A program made the position numbers and the translations under genes. Source: Flavobacteriaceae bacterium (lineage in GTDB: Bacteria; Bacteroidota; Bacteroidia; Flavobacteriales; Flavobacteriaceae). Taken from it: a stretch of 64,000 bases of DNA. This document shows, piece after piece, positions 51,817 to 61,158 of the stretch (its first letter is position 1; the number at the start of each line of letters is the position of its first letter). Location: the NCBI GenBank assembly GCA_013003555.1, contig JABDIV010000069.1:1-64000 (forward strand), given 5' to 3'. Below the pieces are notes generated by a model. That model did no database searches and was not told the origin of the DNA. It saw only the letters and a list, made by a program, of their open reading frames with translations.

Positions 51817-52875
51817 ATGTCTGAGAGCACTGTTTCATGTAAAAATTGTAATAAGGAATTTAAGGAAGGCTTTGAGTTTTGTCCGCATTGTGGTCAGAAG
51901 GCAAAGGATGATCTCACCTTGGGCGTCTTGTTTTATAATACCATAAGCAATTACTTTTCCTTCGACGCTAGATTCATCAAGAGTTTTTTACCCTTAATGT
52001 TCAGGCCAGGTTATGTTGCCAAGCAATTTGTAAGTGGAAAAAGGTTACTATATCTCCATCCGGCTCAATATTATTTATTCGTTTCCGTAGTATTCTTTTT
52101 TCTGTTTTCCTTCAAGGTAAGAGAATATAATTCGAACGTCGATAAGGCATTAAAAAAGAGTTTTGATAGTGAATCGGTTGTTCCGGGAATCGATATGAAG
52201 CCGCTTGATTCAATGGCTGCCAAGGAATTGAGTGAATCGATAAAAAAGAACCAGGCAATTACCGGAATGAGTGATGAAGACGTCGCTAAGCTTGATTCAA
52301 TCATGGTAGACGGCAACAACAATCCGGGGAATTTAACCTTCAGTTACGATAAGAACAAAGTTGATTCCCTGATCGCTATTGACGCGAAAGAACCCGAAAT
52401 TCTGAAAGCGATGGGCATGAAGGATAATGCCGGTTTTTTCGTAAAGCGATTTTATCAGCAATTGCTTAAGTTTCAGAAAAATAGCGGGGGCGGGATTGTT
52501 CAGGCCTTTTTTGACAGTATTCCCATTGCCTTATTTATTCTGCTGCCGATTTTCGCCGTTCTCTTGAAGATTTTTTACTGGCGACGGGGACGTTTTTCGC
52601 ACCACCTCGTTTTCAGTTTTTATTTCTTTTCATTCCTGTTTATCCTGATGAGCCTGATTATTGGTGTAAATTATATCGTCGAGATTCCAGACTGGATCGA
52701 CTGGCTAATTATTCTGTCGTCGTTTTTTTACCTTTGGCTGGCCTTGAGGAATTTTTATCAACAAGGACTTTTCCTGAGTTTAATTAAATCGGGATTCATC
52801 TCATTTTTTTATATGCTACTCATTCTCCCATTAGCGCTGACCGTCATGATTACAGCATCATTTTTCTTCTACTAA
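51817..52875 (+). CDS. DUF3667 domain membrane protein with N-terminal zinc ribbon
   Basis: A 352-residue protein. The N-terminus is a zinc-ribbon (C8-x2-C11, then C22-x2-C25: CKNC, CPHCGQ), followed by the DUF3667 core segment (FYNTISNYFSFDARFIKSFLPLMFRPG..., then RLLYLHPAQYYLFVSVVFFFLF), a soluble loop (about 105-225) and four further hydrophobic segments (about 230-352). Function unknown. It overlaps uvrA convergently by 4 bp. A short inverted repeat (AATGAG/CTCATT, 51749-51768) lies upstream. Confidence 0.88.
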   Translation: MSESTVSCKNCNKEFKEGFEFCPHCGQKAKDDLTLGVLFYNTISNYFSFDARFIKSFLPLMFRPGYVAKQFVSGKRLLYLHPAQYYLFVSVVFFFLFSFKVREYNSNVDKALKKSFDSESVVPGIDMKPLDSMAAKELSESIKKNQAITGMSDEDVAKLDSIMVDGNNNPGNLTFSYDKNKVDSLIAIDAKEPEILKAMGMKDNAGFFVKRFYQQLLKFQKNSGGGIVQAFFDSIPIALFILLPIFAVLLKIFYWRRGRFSHHLVFSFYFFSFLFILMSLIIGVNYIVEIPDWIDWLIILSSFFYLWLALRNFYQQGLFLSLIKSGFISFFYMLLILPLALTVMITASFFFY

Positions 52876-55685
52876 AGTTTTTTTTGCAGATATTTACCGG
52901 TGAAAGATTCCTTTATGTGCACCAATTCTTCAGGTGTTCCGGCTGCCATGATCTTTCCACCATGTTCGCCACCTTCCGGTCCGAGATCAATGATATGATC
53001 GGCGCATTTGATGAGTTCGATATTGTGTTCGATAACAATGATTGAATGTCCCTTTTCGATCAGGGCATCAAATGATTTAAGTAATTTTTTAATATCATGA
53101 AAGTGTAGGCCTGTGGTTGGTTCATCAAAAATGAACAAACCTCTATCAGCCGATCTTCCCTTGCCTAAAAAAGATGCCAATTTGATACGCTGGGCCTCGC
53201 CTCCCGAAAGTGTAGATGAACTTTGACCCAGGGTAACATAGCCTAATCCGACATCCTGAAGTGGCTGCAATCGATTTTTGATCTTTTTCTGATTGTGTTC
53301 TGCAAAAAAGCTGATGGCATCATCGATAGTCATATTAAGAATATCGTCGATCGTTTTTTCTTCAAAAGTAACCTCAAGCACATCTTTTTTGAATCGTTTT
53401 CCCTTGCAGGTTTCACATTCTAAATGAACATCGGCCATAAACTGCATTTCAATTGTTACTTCTCCCTCACCTTTGCAAGTCTCGCATCGTCCGCCTTCAA
53501 CATTAAAGGAAAAGTGTTTAGCGAGATATCCGCGAATAAGACTTAGTTTTTGTTTGGCATATAGAGCCCGGATCTCATCATAAGCTTTAATATAAGTGAC
53601 GGGATTTGATCGAGAAGACCGACCAATTGGATTCTGATCTACAAATTCAATGTATTTAACATTGTTGAAATTACCTTCAATGGACGAATATTGTCCGGGT
53701 TTATCGCCGTAACCACCGATTTCCTTAAGTAAGGCAGGATATAGAATGCGTTTAACAAGCGTGCTTTTACCGCTTCCGGAAACGCCGGTAATAACGGTCA
53801 ACATACCTAAAGGAAAACGAACATCGATATTCTTTAGGTTGTTCTCCCGGGCTCCTTTAATATCGACATAATATTTCGATTCTCGCCGGTTCTCCGGCAG
53901 TACTATCTCTAATTTACCATTCAAATATTTGGCGGTTAACGAATCAGACATCAAAATTTCATTAAAGGTGCCCTGTGCAACAATTTCACCACCAAAAGTT
54001 CCCGCTTCGGGTCCGATGTCGATGATAACATCTGCGGCTGCCATAATATTTTCATCGTGTTCAACCACGATTACAGTATTACCAAGGTCTCTTAAAGCCT
54101 TGAGTACTTCAATCAATTGTTCGGTATCCTTGGGATGAAGTCCAATACTGGGTTCATCGAGGATATACATCGATCCAACCAGGCTGCTGCCCAGTGACGT
54201 GGCCAGGTTGATTCGCTGGCTTTCACCACCAGAAAGCGAATTCGATTTGCGATTAAGCGTGAGATAAGATAGACCTACATTATTCAAAAATGATAAGCGC
54301 GAACTGATCTCTTTTAGCAAGCGATCGGCAATGGCCTGATCGTGATCACTAAGCTCCAGCTGCTTAAAAAAGGCAATCAATTTTTGAAGGGGCATTTCTA
54401 CTAGGTCGGTTATGGTAGCATGCCCGACCTTTACATAATTCGCTTCCTCTCTTAGCCGTTTGCCCTGGCAAACCGTACATTTTGTTTTTCCTCTATATCG
54501 TGATAACATCACACGATTTTGAATTTTATATGCTTTTGCCTCCAATTCGGCAAAGAACTGATTAAGTCCTTCGAAAAATTCGTTGCCATCCCAGATAAGT
54601 TGTTTCTGATCAGAGGTTAATTCGAAATAGGATCGATGAATAGGAAAGTCAAACTTATGGGAATTATTTACCAGTTGATCCCTGTACCAACTCATACTTT
54701 CTCCCCGCCAGGGAAAAATTGCGTTCTCATAGACTGAAAGTGCGGTATTAGGAACCACAAGGCCCTCATCGATTCCTATAATATCACCATATCCTTCACA
54801 CTTCGGACAAGCCCCATAGGGATTATTAAAGCTGAATAGGTGTATGTTGGGTTCGAGGAAGGTAAGGCCATCGAGTTCAAACCGGTTACTGAATTGTTTT
54901 GTTGTACCATCCTCAAGGGTTTCGATAAAACATTCTCCTTTTCCTTCAAAGAAAGCCGTTTGGATGGCATCAGCCAATCGGTTATAAAAATCTTCGTCGT
55001 CTTGAACAATAATGCGATCGACAACAAGGAAAATCGATGTAATTGTCTCACTAATTTGCTCGGCTTCTTCAATTCTTACGATATTCTCATTTATTTTAAG
55101 CCGGGCATAGCCTTGTTGCTGTAAAACCTTAAGCTTGTCTTCCATGGCCCGACCCTCTTCTAGATGAATAGGGGCCAGAAGCAGGAGTTTAGTGCGTTCG
55201 GGATGCGATTTTACATAGTCTAATACGTCAGAAACCCTATCTTTTTTAACTTCCTCACCTGATCTCGGTGAATAGGTTTTTCCGATGCGGGCAAACAACA
55301 GTTTAAGATAATCATATATTTCGGTTGTTGTACCTACTGTTGATCTCGGGTTGGTAGAATTGACTTTTTGTTCAATCGCAATAGCAGGAGCGATACCTTT
55401 GATGTAATCAACCTTCGGTTTGTTCAACCGGCCAAGAAACTGCCGCGCGTAGCTCGAAAGGCTTTCCACATAGCGTCTTTGACCTTCTGCGTAAAGGGTA
55501 TCAAAGGCCAAACTTGACTTACCTGAGCCCGATAAGCCGGTTATCACTACCAGTTTATTGCGGGGAATAACGACATCAATATCCTTAAGGTTGTGCAATT
55601 TCGCACCTTTTATGATGATGTTTTCTTTAGGACTTACTCTTGTAATATCAGTGATAGCGGTCATTTGCGGCGAATAATTTTGCAA
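52872..55685 (-). CDS. uvrA: Excinuclease ABC subunit A
   Basis: A 937-residue protein at the normal UvrA length. Two ABC modules: Walker [15 protein letters not shown] near the N-terminus and [13 protein letters not shown] in the C half, signatures [13 protein letters not shown] and [13 protein letters not shown], and zinc ribbons ([31 protein letters not shown]). UvrA finds bulky DNA lesions and loads UvrB for excision repair. The N-terminal methionine 7 residues later is an alternative start. Confidence 0.97.
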   Translation of the reverse strand: MQNYSPQMTAITDITRVSPKENIIIKGAKLHNLKDIDVVIPRNKLVVITGLSGSGKSSLAFDTLYAEGQRRYVESLSSYARQFLGRLNKPKVDYIKGIAPAIAIEQKVNSTNPRSTVGTTTEIYDYLKLLFARIGKTYSPRSGEEVKKDRVSDVLDYVKSHPERTKLLLLAPIHLEEGRAMEDKLKVLQQQGYARLKINENIVRIEEAEQISETITSIFLVVDRIIVQDDEDFYNRLADAIQTAFFEGKGECFIETLEDGTTKQFSNRFELDGLTFLEPNIHLFSFNNPYGACPKCEGYGDIIGIDEGLVVPNTALSVYENAIFPWRGESMSWYRDQLVNNSHKFDFPIHRSYFELTSDQKQLIWDGNEFFEGLNQFFAELEAKAYKIQNRVMLSRYRGKTKCTVCQGKRLREEANYVKVGHATITDLVEMPLQKLIAFFKQLELSDHDQAIADRLLKEISSRLSFLNNVGLSYLTLNRKSNSLSGGESQRINLATSLGSSLVGSMYILDEPSIGLHPKDTEQLIEVLKALRDLGNTVIVVEHDENIMAAADVIIDIGPEAGTFGGEIVAQGTFNEILMSDSLTAKYLNGKLEIVLPENRRESKYYVDIKGARENNLKNIDVRFPLGMLTVITGVSGSGKSTLVKRILYPALLKEIGGYGDKPGQYSSIEGNFNNVKYIEFVDQNPIGRSSRSNPVTYIKAYDEIRALYAKQKLSLIRGYLAKHFSFNVEGGRCETCKGEGEVTIEMQFMADVHLECETCKGKRFKKDVLEVTFEEKTIDDILNMTIDDAISFFAEHNQKKIKNRLQPLQDVGLGYVTLGQSSSTLSGGEAQRIKLASFLGKGRSADRGLFIFDEPTTGLHFHDIKKLLKSFDALIEKGHSIIVIEHNIELIKCADHIIDLGPEGGEHGGKIMAAGTPEELVHIKESFTGKYLQKKL

Positions 55686-55757
55686 AGATACGACTTCTAA
55701 TTCAGCTTTAAAAATGAATAAATACCTGAATTATTATGTTAAAAAACTTGGTTTCTT

Positions 55758-55789
55758 TTGTTTTTTAGGAACGATTGTTGTTATCTTTG
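55758..55789 (+). promoter_or_regulatory. Promoter of the ECF sigma factor gene
   Basis: TTG (55758-55760), 21 bp, then TATCTTTG (55782-55789). Transcription from just after this box gives a leader of about 95-100 nt before the sigma gene. Confidence 0.7.
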
Positions 55790-55832
55790 GTTTATAATAA
55801 ACAGCATTATACTCTATTAGCCTATAACGTAA

Positions 55833-55894
55833 CATTACTTTTTAACTTTAATGAACCCCAAGCACGGAAGCTATTCTGTGTATAAAAAGTAATG
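55833..55894 (+). promoter_or_regulatory. Structured 5' leader enclosing the sigma-factor start codon
   Basis: Perfect 12-bp inverted repeat CATTACTTTTTA (55833-55844) / TAAAAAGTAATG (55883-55894) enclosing 38 nt that include a second 6-bp stem (CACGGA 55863-55868 / TCTGTG 55875-55880, one G-T wobble). The 3' arm contains the ATG at 55892 and abuts the ATG at 55898. In RNA this would hide the initiation region; no T tract follows, so it is not a terminator. Confidence 0.6.
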
Positions 55895-56482
55895 ATTATG
55901 AATCGAGAACTTATCTCCGATGCTGTTTTGGTCTCCAGCTACATTAACGGTGATGAACAGGCGCTTGCCTCACTCATCGAAAGGCACAAACAGAAAATTT
56001 ACAGTTTTATTTACTCCAAGGTATATGACCGTGATGTTACCGAGGATATTTTCCAAGATACCTTTATTAAGGTAATTCGGACTCTTAAGCTCGGTAAATA
56101 CAACGAAGAGGGTAAATTTCTTCCCTGGGTAATGCGTATCGCCCATAATTTGGTGATCGATCATTTCCGGAAGAACAATCGTATGCCCAAATTCGATAAT
56201 ACCGACGAATTCAATATTTTTTCAGTAATCAGTGACGCATCCTTAAATGCCGAAAAAAGCATTATAAAATCTCAGGTTGAAGAAGATGTGAGGCGTTTGA
56301 TCGAAGAATTGCCTGAAGATCAAAAACAGGTACTTATCATGCGAATGTACAAGGATATGAGCTTTAAGGAAATATCGGAAAACACCGGTGTTAGTATCAA
56401 TACTGCACTCGGACGAATGCGTTATGCGCTCATAAACCTGAGAAAGGTCATCGATAAACACAATATAATTTTAACAAATTGA
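55892..56482 (+). CDS. ECF-type RNA polymerase sigma factor
   Basis: A 196-residue sigma-70 family protein with only regions 2 and 4. Region 2: LASLIERHKQKIYSFIYSKVYDRDVTEDIFQDTFIKVI with the -10-recognition helix FLPWVMRIAHNLVIDHFRKN. Region 4: LPEDQKQVLIMRMYKDMSFKEISENTGVSINTALGRMRYALINLRK, a helix-turn-helix. The ATG at 55898 (MNRELISD) is an equally good start. No anti-sigma gene is adjacent; instead a 47-residue gene follows. Its 5' leader can form a long hairpin over the start, suggesting post-transcriptional control. Confidence 0.93.
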   Translation: MIMNRELISDAVLVSSYINGDEQALASLIERHKQKIYSFIYSKVYDRDVTEDIFQDTFIKVIRTLKLGKYNEEGKFLPWVMRIAHNLVIDHFRKNNRMPKFDNTDEFNIFSVISDASLNAEKSIIKSQVEEDVRRLIEELPEDQKQVLIMRMYKDMSFKEISENTGVSINTALGRMRYALINLRKVIDKHNIILTN

Positions 56483-56538
56483 TACAATAATAAAAAGTTT
56501 GCCGCGTTAGCTTATTTAAACAAAACAAATACTGCTAT

Positions 56539-56682
56539 ATGGCAAAACTTTACACTAAGAATTTTAAACATTCCAAGACCCTAAAACCGAAAGAAGAAAC
56601 GGTTAATTTTCTTCTAAGTTACTCTCAGGCTTTAAGTGTTATAAATTGTAATAAATTAAAGTTTGAAGCGCTTCTAAACTAA
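56539..56682 (+). CDS. 47-residue small protein downstream of the sigma factor
   Basis: ATG at 56539, TAA at 56680-56682; the product opens MAKLYTKNFKHSKTLKPKEE and ends with a hydrophobic/charged mix (LSYSQALSVINCNKLKFEAL). It has a basic N-terminal third and an amphipathic helix-like centre, and no membrane segment. It is framed by the sigma gene (56 bp upstream) and a near-perfect terminator 10 bp downstream, so the unit looks genuine. A partner or regulator of the sigma factor is conceivable. I recognise it only as a small Flavobacteriia-type protein. Confidence 0.65.
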   Translation: MAKLYTKNFKHSKTLKPKEETVNFLLSYSQALSVINCNKLKFEALLN

Positions 56683-56691
56683 ACTTTGGCG

Positions 56692-56723
56692 AAAAGCTCC
56701 GACGAAAGTCGGAGCTTTTGTTT
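56692..56723 (+). terminator. Terminator of the sigma-factor operon
   Basis: A perfect 12-bp stem (AAAAGCTCCGAC / GTCGGAGCTTTT) closed by a GAAA tetraloop, then T-rich sequence. It reaches the stop codon of the convergent nth gene. Confidence 0.92.
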
Positions 56724-57366
56724 ATAAAACCTTTTTCAGTACAGATTTTCTTCCGATGGTTAAGGTAATAACATCGTTTTCTATTTTCCACCCTCTGGCC
56801 GGTGAAAATTCACGACCGTAATAGATGATCTGCAGATGTAATTTATTCCATAATTCTCGAGGGAATAGACGTTTTGCATCTTTTTCAGTCTGAACAACAT
56901 TTTTCCCATTGCTCAATCCCCAACGGTACATCAACCGATGAATATGAGTATCGACCGGAAAGGCCGGAACTCCAAAAGCCTGCGACATGACTACACTGGC
57001 TGTTTTATGTCCCACGGCCGGCAATTCTTCAAGGTCCTTAAAACTTTGTGGAACTTTTCCGCTGTGTTTCTCGATTAAAATTTGAGAAAGCCCGTGTATG
57101 CCCTTGCTTTTCATTGGAGAAAGCCCGACCGGTTTAATGATTTCACGGATCTCATTCACAGTCAATTTAACCATGTCATACGGATTGTTCGCTCTGGCAA
57201 ACAATATTGGGGTGATTTCATTGACTTTGGAATCGGTACTTTGAGCAGAAAGAACAACAGCTATAAGAAGGGTATATGGATCTTTATGTTGCAGTGGAAT
57301 AGGAGTTTCCGGGTATAATTTTCCTAAAGTTTTAATAACGAAATCTACTTTCTCGGCTTTTGTCAT
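56722..57366 (-). CDS. nth: Endonuclease III-like DNA glycosylase lacking the Fe-S cluster
   Basis: A 214-residue HhH-GPD glycosylase/AP lyase. The helix-hairpin-helix LEELPAVGHKTASVV holds the catalytic lysine K121, and PVDTHIHRLMYRWG gives the catalytic aspartate D139. The family removes oxidised pyrimidines in base excision repair. In most members four cysteines (C-x6-C-x2-C-x5-C) near the C-terminus hold a 4Fe-4S cluster; here the region YYGREFSPARGWKIENDVI has none. The active site is intact, so the enzyme is probably functional. It shares an overlapping divergent promoter with bcp. Confidence 0.9.
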   Translation of the reverse strand: MTKAEKVDFVIKTLGKLYPETPIPLQHKDPYTLLIAVVLSAQSTDSKVNEITPILFARANNPYDMVKLTVNEIREIIKPVGLSPMKSKGIHGLSQILIEKHSGKVPQSFKDLEELPAVGHKTASVVMSQAFGVPAFPVDTHIHRLMYRWGLSNGKNVVQTEKDAKRLFPRELWNKLHLQIIYYGREFSPARGWKIENDVITLTIGRKSVLKKVL

Positions 57367-57394
57367 TATTTTTGAATTCAGAAATTCAAAAGTA
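57367..57394. promoter_or_regulatory. Face-to-face overlapping promoters of nth and bcp
   Basis: Plus strand TATTTTTG (57367-57374) serves bcp (45 bp before its ATG), and minus strand TACTTTTG (57394-57387) serves nth. Together they form an inverted repeat, TTTTGAATT-CAGA-AATTCAAAA (57370-57391). Transcription of the two genes would compete. Confidence 0.6.
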
Positions 57395-57418
57395 ATAATC
57401 TAATCCAATCCTTTTGCT

Positions 57419-57871
57419 ATGAATACCTTAAAAATAGGAGATCCAATTCCAGAAATTACAGTAAATGACGAATCCGGACATGCGGTTAATTTAACCGATT
57501 TCAAAGGTAAAAAGTTAGTCGTATTTTTCTATCCGAAGGCCAATACACCCGGTTGTACGGCCGAGGCCTGTAATTTGAGAGATCACTATAAGGAACTATT
57601 GAATCATGGTTACGCCTTGCTTGGGGTTAGCGCTGATTCAGAGACCAAACAGGCCAATTTTAAGAAGAAATTTGATTTTCCCTTTCCACTTTTAGCAGAT
57701 GTCGATAAAAAAGTTATCGAGGCCTTTGGTGTGTGGGGAGAAAAGAAATTTATGGGTAAAACATACGACGGCATCCATCGAAAAACATTTATCTTCAATA
57801 CAGATGGCCGCGTAGAGCGTGTTATTGATAAAGTGAAAACAAAAGACCACGCTGCTCAGATAATGGAATAA
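57419..57871 (+). CDS. bcp: Thioredoxin-dependent thiol peroxidase (Bcp/PrxQ)
   Basis: A 150-residue peroxiredoxin. The peroxidatic cysteine C46 and resolving cysteine C51 lie in NTPGCTAEACNLRD, the Bcp/PrxQ arrangement; FFYPKAN and FPFPLLAD are also characteristic. It reduces peroxides using thioredoxin. Monocistronic with a perfect terminator. Paired head to head with nth, it places peroxide defence next to oxidised-base repair. Confidence 0.95.
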   Translation: MNTLKIGDPIPEITVNDESGHAVNLTDFKGKKLVVFFYPKANTPGCTAEACNLRDHYKELLNHGYALLGVSADSETKQANFKKKFDFPFPLLADVDKKVIEAFGVWGEKKFMGKTYDGIHRKTFIFNTDGRVERVIDKVKTKDHAAQIME

Positions 57872-57897
57872 AAAAAAACGACCATTGGTCGTTTTTT
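57871..57897. terminator. Terminator between bcp and the unknown 484-residue gene
   Basis: A run of A, then ACGACC-ATT-GGTCGT, then a run of T: near-symmetrical, so it works on both strands. It starts at the bcp stop and reaches the stop codon of the minus-strand gene at 57897. Confidence 0.85.
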
Positions 57898-59351
57898 TAT
57901 TCGTCCTTATGTATGACCTCTTCGGTTTCACAGCCGAACAGGCTTTGCTTTTTAATGATCTCAGCAATACCTTTTGGAAGCATATCATGCCAGCCTTCCT
58001 CGCCACTGGCGATTTTCTTAAGAACTGTTCTCGAGAAAATTTCGAGGATGTTCGGATTGAAATCGGTGATGTCAATTACCTTACCGTTGTATTTAAAGAA
58101 CTTATATAATTCCTTCATCCGGGGATGTACTTTGAGATTTTCGCTAGTGGTAACAGAACCGTCATCGTTTTGCATCGGGTAAAGATAGACACGAAGGTCT
58201 TTAAAGAATAATTTCCCAAAGGCTTCAAGAATTCCACCACTGAGATGGCGATAATACTTTTCATCAAAGATCTCAACCAGGTTATTAACTCCCATGGCCA
58301 AGCCCATTCTATTTTTTGTATACTGAGAGAAATATTCAACCAGTCGATAATACTCTTTAAAATTGGAGATTAGAACAGTCTGGCCCAGTGAGCACAATAA
58401 TTTGGCCCGGTCCATAAAGTCCTGTTCATCGATTTCACCTTCTGCCCGAAGATTAGAAAGCGTAATTTCAAATACCGTTTGGGTTTTTTCAGGATTCACG
58501 CGTGTTTCTTTCAGAAACATTTCAAGCGATCGCTCGTACATATCCATATTAACCTTAGTAACAGGCCGGAAACTACCTCGCAGTGCCAGAATATTTTTCT
58601 TATATAAGATTGAAGCCGGAAGAACATTATTTCCATCGGGAGCAAACATGACCGCATCGGTCATACCATTACGAACCAGTTGTAAGCTCATTAATCGGTT
58701 GTCAACGTCCTCAAAAAGAGGGCCGGAGAAATTGATGGTGTCTATTTCAATCTGGTCCTTATCCAGGTGGTCATAAAGATATCGGAGTAATTTCTTGGGT
58801 TCGTTGTATTTATAAAATGCCCCATAGATCAGATTAGTGCCAAGCATACCCAGGGTTTCCTGTTGGAGCCTGGCATCATTTTCCCGAAATCGGATGTGCA
58901 GAATTATTTCATTATAGTCTTGGTAGGGTTCAATCTGATAGCGAATCCCAACCCAGCCATGACCTTTAAAGCGTTTAGCAAAATCAATAGTCGCTACCGT
59001 ATTGGCATAGGTGAAAAATACTTTATCGGGATGTTTAATTCGGCTGATGCGATCTTCGATGAGATTGATTTCATGATTCAGCATTTTTTTCAGCCGGGCC
59101 TCGGTAACATATCGACCATCAGACTCATGTCCATAGATAGAATCACTAAAGTCCTTGTCATAGGCCGACATCGCCTTTGCGATAGTCCCGGATGCGCCAC
59201 CTGCTCTGAAAAAATTCCTTACGGTTTCCTGGCCGGCGCCGATCTCAGCAAACGTACCATAAATATGTTCATTTAGGTTAATACGAAGTGCCTTCTGCTT
59301 TATTGACGGAATGTTATCAAATTCCCGATCGCCTTTCAACGTGATCTCCAT
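57897..59351 (-). CDS. Large conserved-looking protein of unknown function
   Basis: A 484-residue soluble protein without signal peptide or membrane segments. It opens with KGDREFDNIPSIKQKALRINLNEHIYGTFAEIGAGQE, which looks strongly constrained, and has further conspicuous parts such as GIRYQIEPYQDYNEIILHIRF, FAPDGNNVLPASILYKKNI and MGVNNLVEIFDEKYYRHLSGGI. I know proteins like this only under unhelpful or conflicting database names and see no motif to fix a reaction. It is a single gene in front of the transhydrogenase operon (same strand). Probable cytoplasmic housekeeping or metabolic role. Confidence 0.75.
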   Translation of the reverse strand: MEITLKGDREFDNIPSIKQKALRINLNEHIYGTFAEIGAGQETVRNFFRAGGASGTIAKAMSAYDKDFSDSIYGHESDGRYVTEARLKKMLNHEINLIEDRISRIKHPDKVFFTYANTVATIDFAKRFKGHGWVGIRYQIEPYQDYNEIILHIRFRENDARLQQETLGMLGTNLIYGAFYKYNEPKKLLRYLYDHLDKDQIEIDTINFSGPLFEDVDNRLMSLQLVRNGMTDAVMFAPDGNNVLPASILYKKNILALRGSFRPVTKVNMDMYERSLEMFLKETRVNPEKTQTVFEITLSNLRAEGEIDEQDFMDRAKLLCSLGQTVLISNFKEYYRLVEYFSQYTKNRMGLAMGVNNLVEIFDEKYYRHLSGGILEAFGKLFFKDLRVYLYPMQNDDGSVTTSENLKVHPRMKELYKFFKYNGKVIDITDFNPNILEIFSRTVLKKIASGEEGWHDMLPKGIAEIIKKQSLFGCETEEVIHKDE

Positions 59352-59467
59352 GGTTCAGAATTGGAAAATATTTGTAACAAAGGTATTAAAATAAGGACTT
59401 CTATAAAATATTTAGCCGTTATTTAAAACTCAATATCCGACGAATGGCAGAACATCGGTACCAAGCA

Positions 59468-60853
59468 CTACATGCCTTTCAATTCCGAGATAAGTGCCTG
59501 GATAGTTGTTTTGGCATCACCAAAGAGCATGGAAGTCTTCTGGTTGTAGAATAATTCGTTATCGATTCCCGCATAGCCTGGATTCATACTCCGTTTATTC
59601 ACGATAATTTGTTTGGCCATATCAACATCCAGAATAGGCATACCATAGATTGGGCTGGAGGTGTCATTTCTTGCAGCTGGATTAACAACATCATTAGCAC
59701 CAACAACTAGAACCACGTCTGTATTTTGGAACTCAGGATTCACATCTTCCATTTCTGCCAATTTATCATATTCTACGTTAGTTTCGGCCAGTAATACATT
59801 CATATGGCCCGGCATACGTCCTGCTACAGGATGAATGGCATATTTCACTTCGACGCCTTTATTTTCAAGCAATTGTTCAAGTTCGTGAATGGCATGCTGC
59901 GCTTGAGCAACTGCCAATCCGTAACCCGGGACAAAAATGACTCGTTGAGCATAATTCATAAGAATTGCAACATCACTAACCGTGGCTTTTTTAACTGTTC
60001 CAGTGGTTTGAGCATGATGCTCATCGCCACCAACTTCAGTTGAGCCAAATGCTCCGAACATAACATTAATTAGTGATCGATTCATAGCTTCACACATAGC
60101 GAATGTCAGGATCAATCCAGCAGATCCTACCAGGATACCACCCGCTAACATCACCATATTATCGTAAAGTATACCAGTAATTGCCGCCGCTATACCCGTA
60201 AGGGAATTAAGCAAGGATATCACAACCGGCATATCCGCACCACCAATGGGAATGACCAAAAGGACCCCGTATAAAAGACCAGATAATAAAAGTATCACCG
60301 CGAAAACTAGACTTCCAGTTCCTGTGAAAACCATATAGGTGGCATAAGCGATTATTGCGAGAAGGACGACATTGTTTATTAGATTGTACTTCGGAAGTCG
60401 AATGTCTTTCCACAAAGTGCCATTCAGTTTAGCCCAGGCAATCATACTGCCTGAAAACGTTAAGCTTCCTATTGCAATAGCCGCCAAAATCGTAACGGTC
60501 TGACTTATTTCTCCCGAATTTTGTCCGAATTCTACCAATCCAATGAGGGCAGCACTCGCCCCGCCAAATCCGTTAAACAAGGAAACCAGCTCAGGCATTT
60601 TGGTCATTTTGACCTTAATGGCAATGACATAGCCAATAATACCCCCAAGGAGAATTGCACCGCCAATTAAGCCATAAACAAATCCAGGAACCTCCAGGTC
60701 ATGAAGTAAGATTGTTCCGAGGATGGCGAGTCCCATCCCACCTGCGGCAATCTGATTACCTTTTTTAGCAGTGTCGGGATGTCCGAGAAGTTTGAGTCCT
60801 GTAATGAATGTTACGGTCGCAACCAGGTAAATAATACTTAAGTAGATGTTCAT
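59468..60853 (-). CDS. pntB: NAD(P) transhydrogenase subunit beta
   Basis: A 461-residue protein: about nine membrane segments (1-275) and a C-terminal NADP(H)-binding Rossmann domain (about 285-461) with VPGYGLAVAQAQHAIHEL, YAIHPVAGRMPGHMNVLLAE and VLVVGANDVVNPAARNDTSSPIYGMP, all PntB hallmarks. With the alpha subunits encoded just upstream it couples hydride transfer between NAD(H) and NADP(H) to proton entry. It overlaps the preceding gene by 4 bp. Confidence 0.97.
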   Translation of the reverse strand: MNIYLSIIYLVATVTFITGLKLLGHPDTAKKGNQIAAGGMGLAILGTILLHDLEVPGFVYGLIGGAILLGGIIGYVIAIKVKMTKMPELVSLFNGFGGASAALIGLVEFGQNSGEISQTVTILAAIAIGSLTFSGSMIAWAKLNGTLWKDIRLPKYNLINNVVLLAIIAYATYMVFTGTGSLVFAVILLLSGLLYGVLLVIPIGGADMPVVISLLNSLTGIAAAITGILYDNMVMLAGGILVGSAGLILTFAMCEAMNRSLINVMFGAFGSTEVGGDEHHAQTTGTVKKATVSDVAILMNYAQRVIFVPGYGLAVAQAQHAIHELEQLLENKGVEVKYAIHPVAGRMPGHMNVLLAETNVEYDKLAEMEDVNPEFQNTDVVLVVGANDVVNPAARNDTSSPIYGMPILDVDMAKQIIVNKRSMNPGYAGIDNELFYNQKTSMLFGDAKTTIQALISELKGM

Positions 60854-61158
60854 TTTTTCTTTTTAAACATGTGTAACATTCGGTTAGTTACCGCAAATCC
60901 TCCAACCACATTGATAATACCCAATACTACGGCAACGAATCCCAATCCGAGTGCGATATAATTTTCCGGATCGGCGTTTAACATGACCAGTATGGCACCC
61001 ACGATAACAACACCGCTTAATGCATTAGCACCAGACATCAAGGGCGTATGAAGAACTGCCGGAATATGCTTAATCACTTCTATCCCGATAAAGATTACCA
61101 AGATAAGAATGTAAATCAGCTCCAGATTGTTTTTGATGAATTCAATTATTTCGCTCAT
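60850..61158 (-). CDS. pntAB: NAD(P) transhydrogenase subunit alpha 2 (membrane part)
   Basis: A 102-residue protein with three to four membrane segments, matching the C-terminal membrane portion of PntA encoded as a separate subunit (IKHIPAVLHTPLMSGANALSGVVIVGAI is its signature, given here in pieces: KHIPAVLHTPLMSG, ANALSGVVIVGAI). It overlaps both neighbours by 4 bp, so all three subunits are translationally coupled. Confidence 0.95.
   Translation of the reverse strand: MSEIIEFIKNNLELIYILILVIFIGIEVIKHIPAVLHTPLMSGANALSGVVIVGAILVMLNADPENYIALGLGFVAVVLGIINVVGGFAVTNRMLHMFKKKK

Noticed and set aside
55714-55797. 27-codon hydrophobic open frame between uvrA and the sigma gene
   Set aside because: It runs through the sigma-factor promoter (TATCTTTG at 55782-55789), so its coding is probably accidental.
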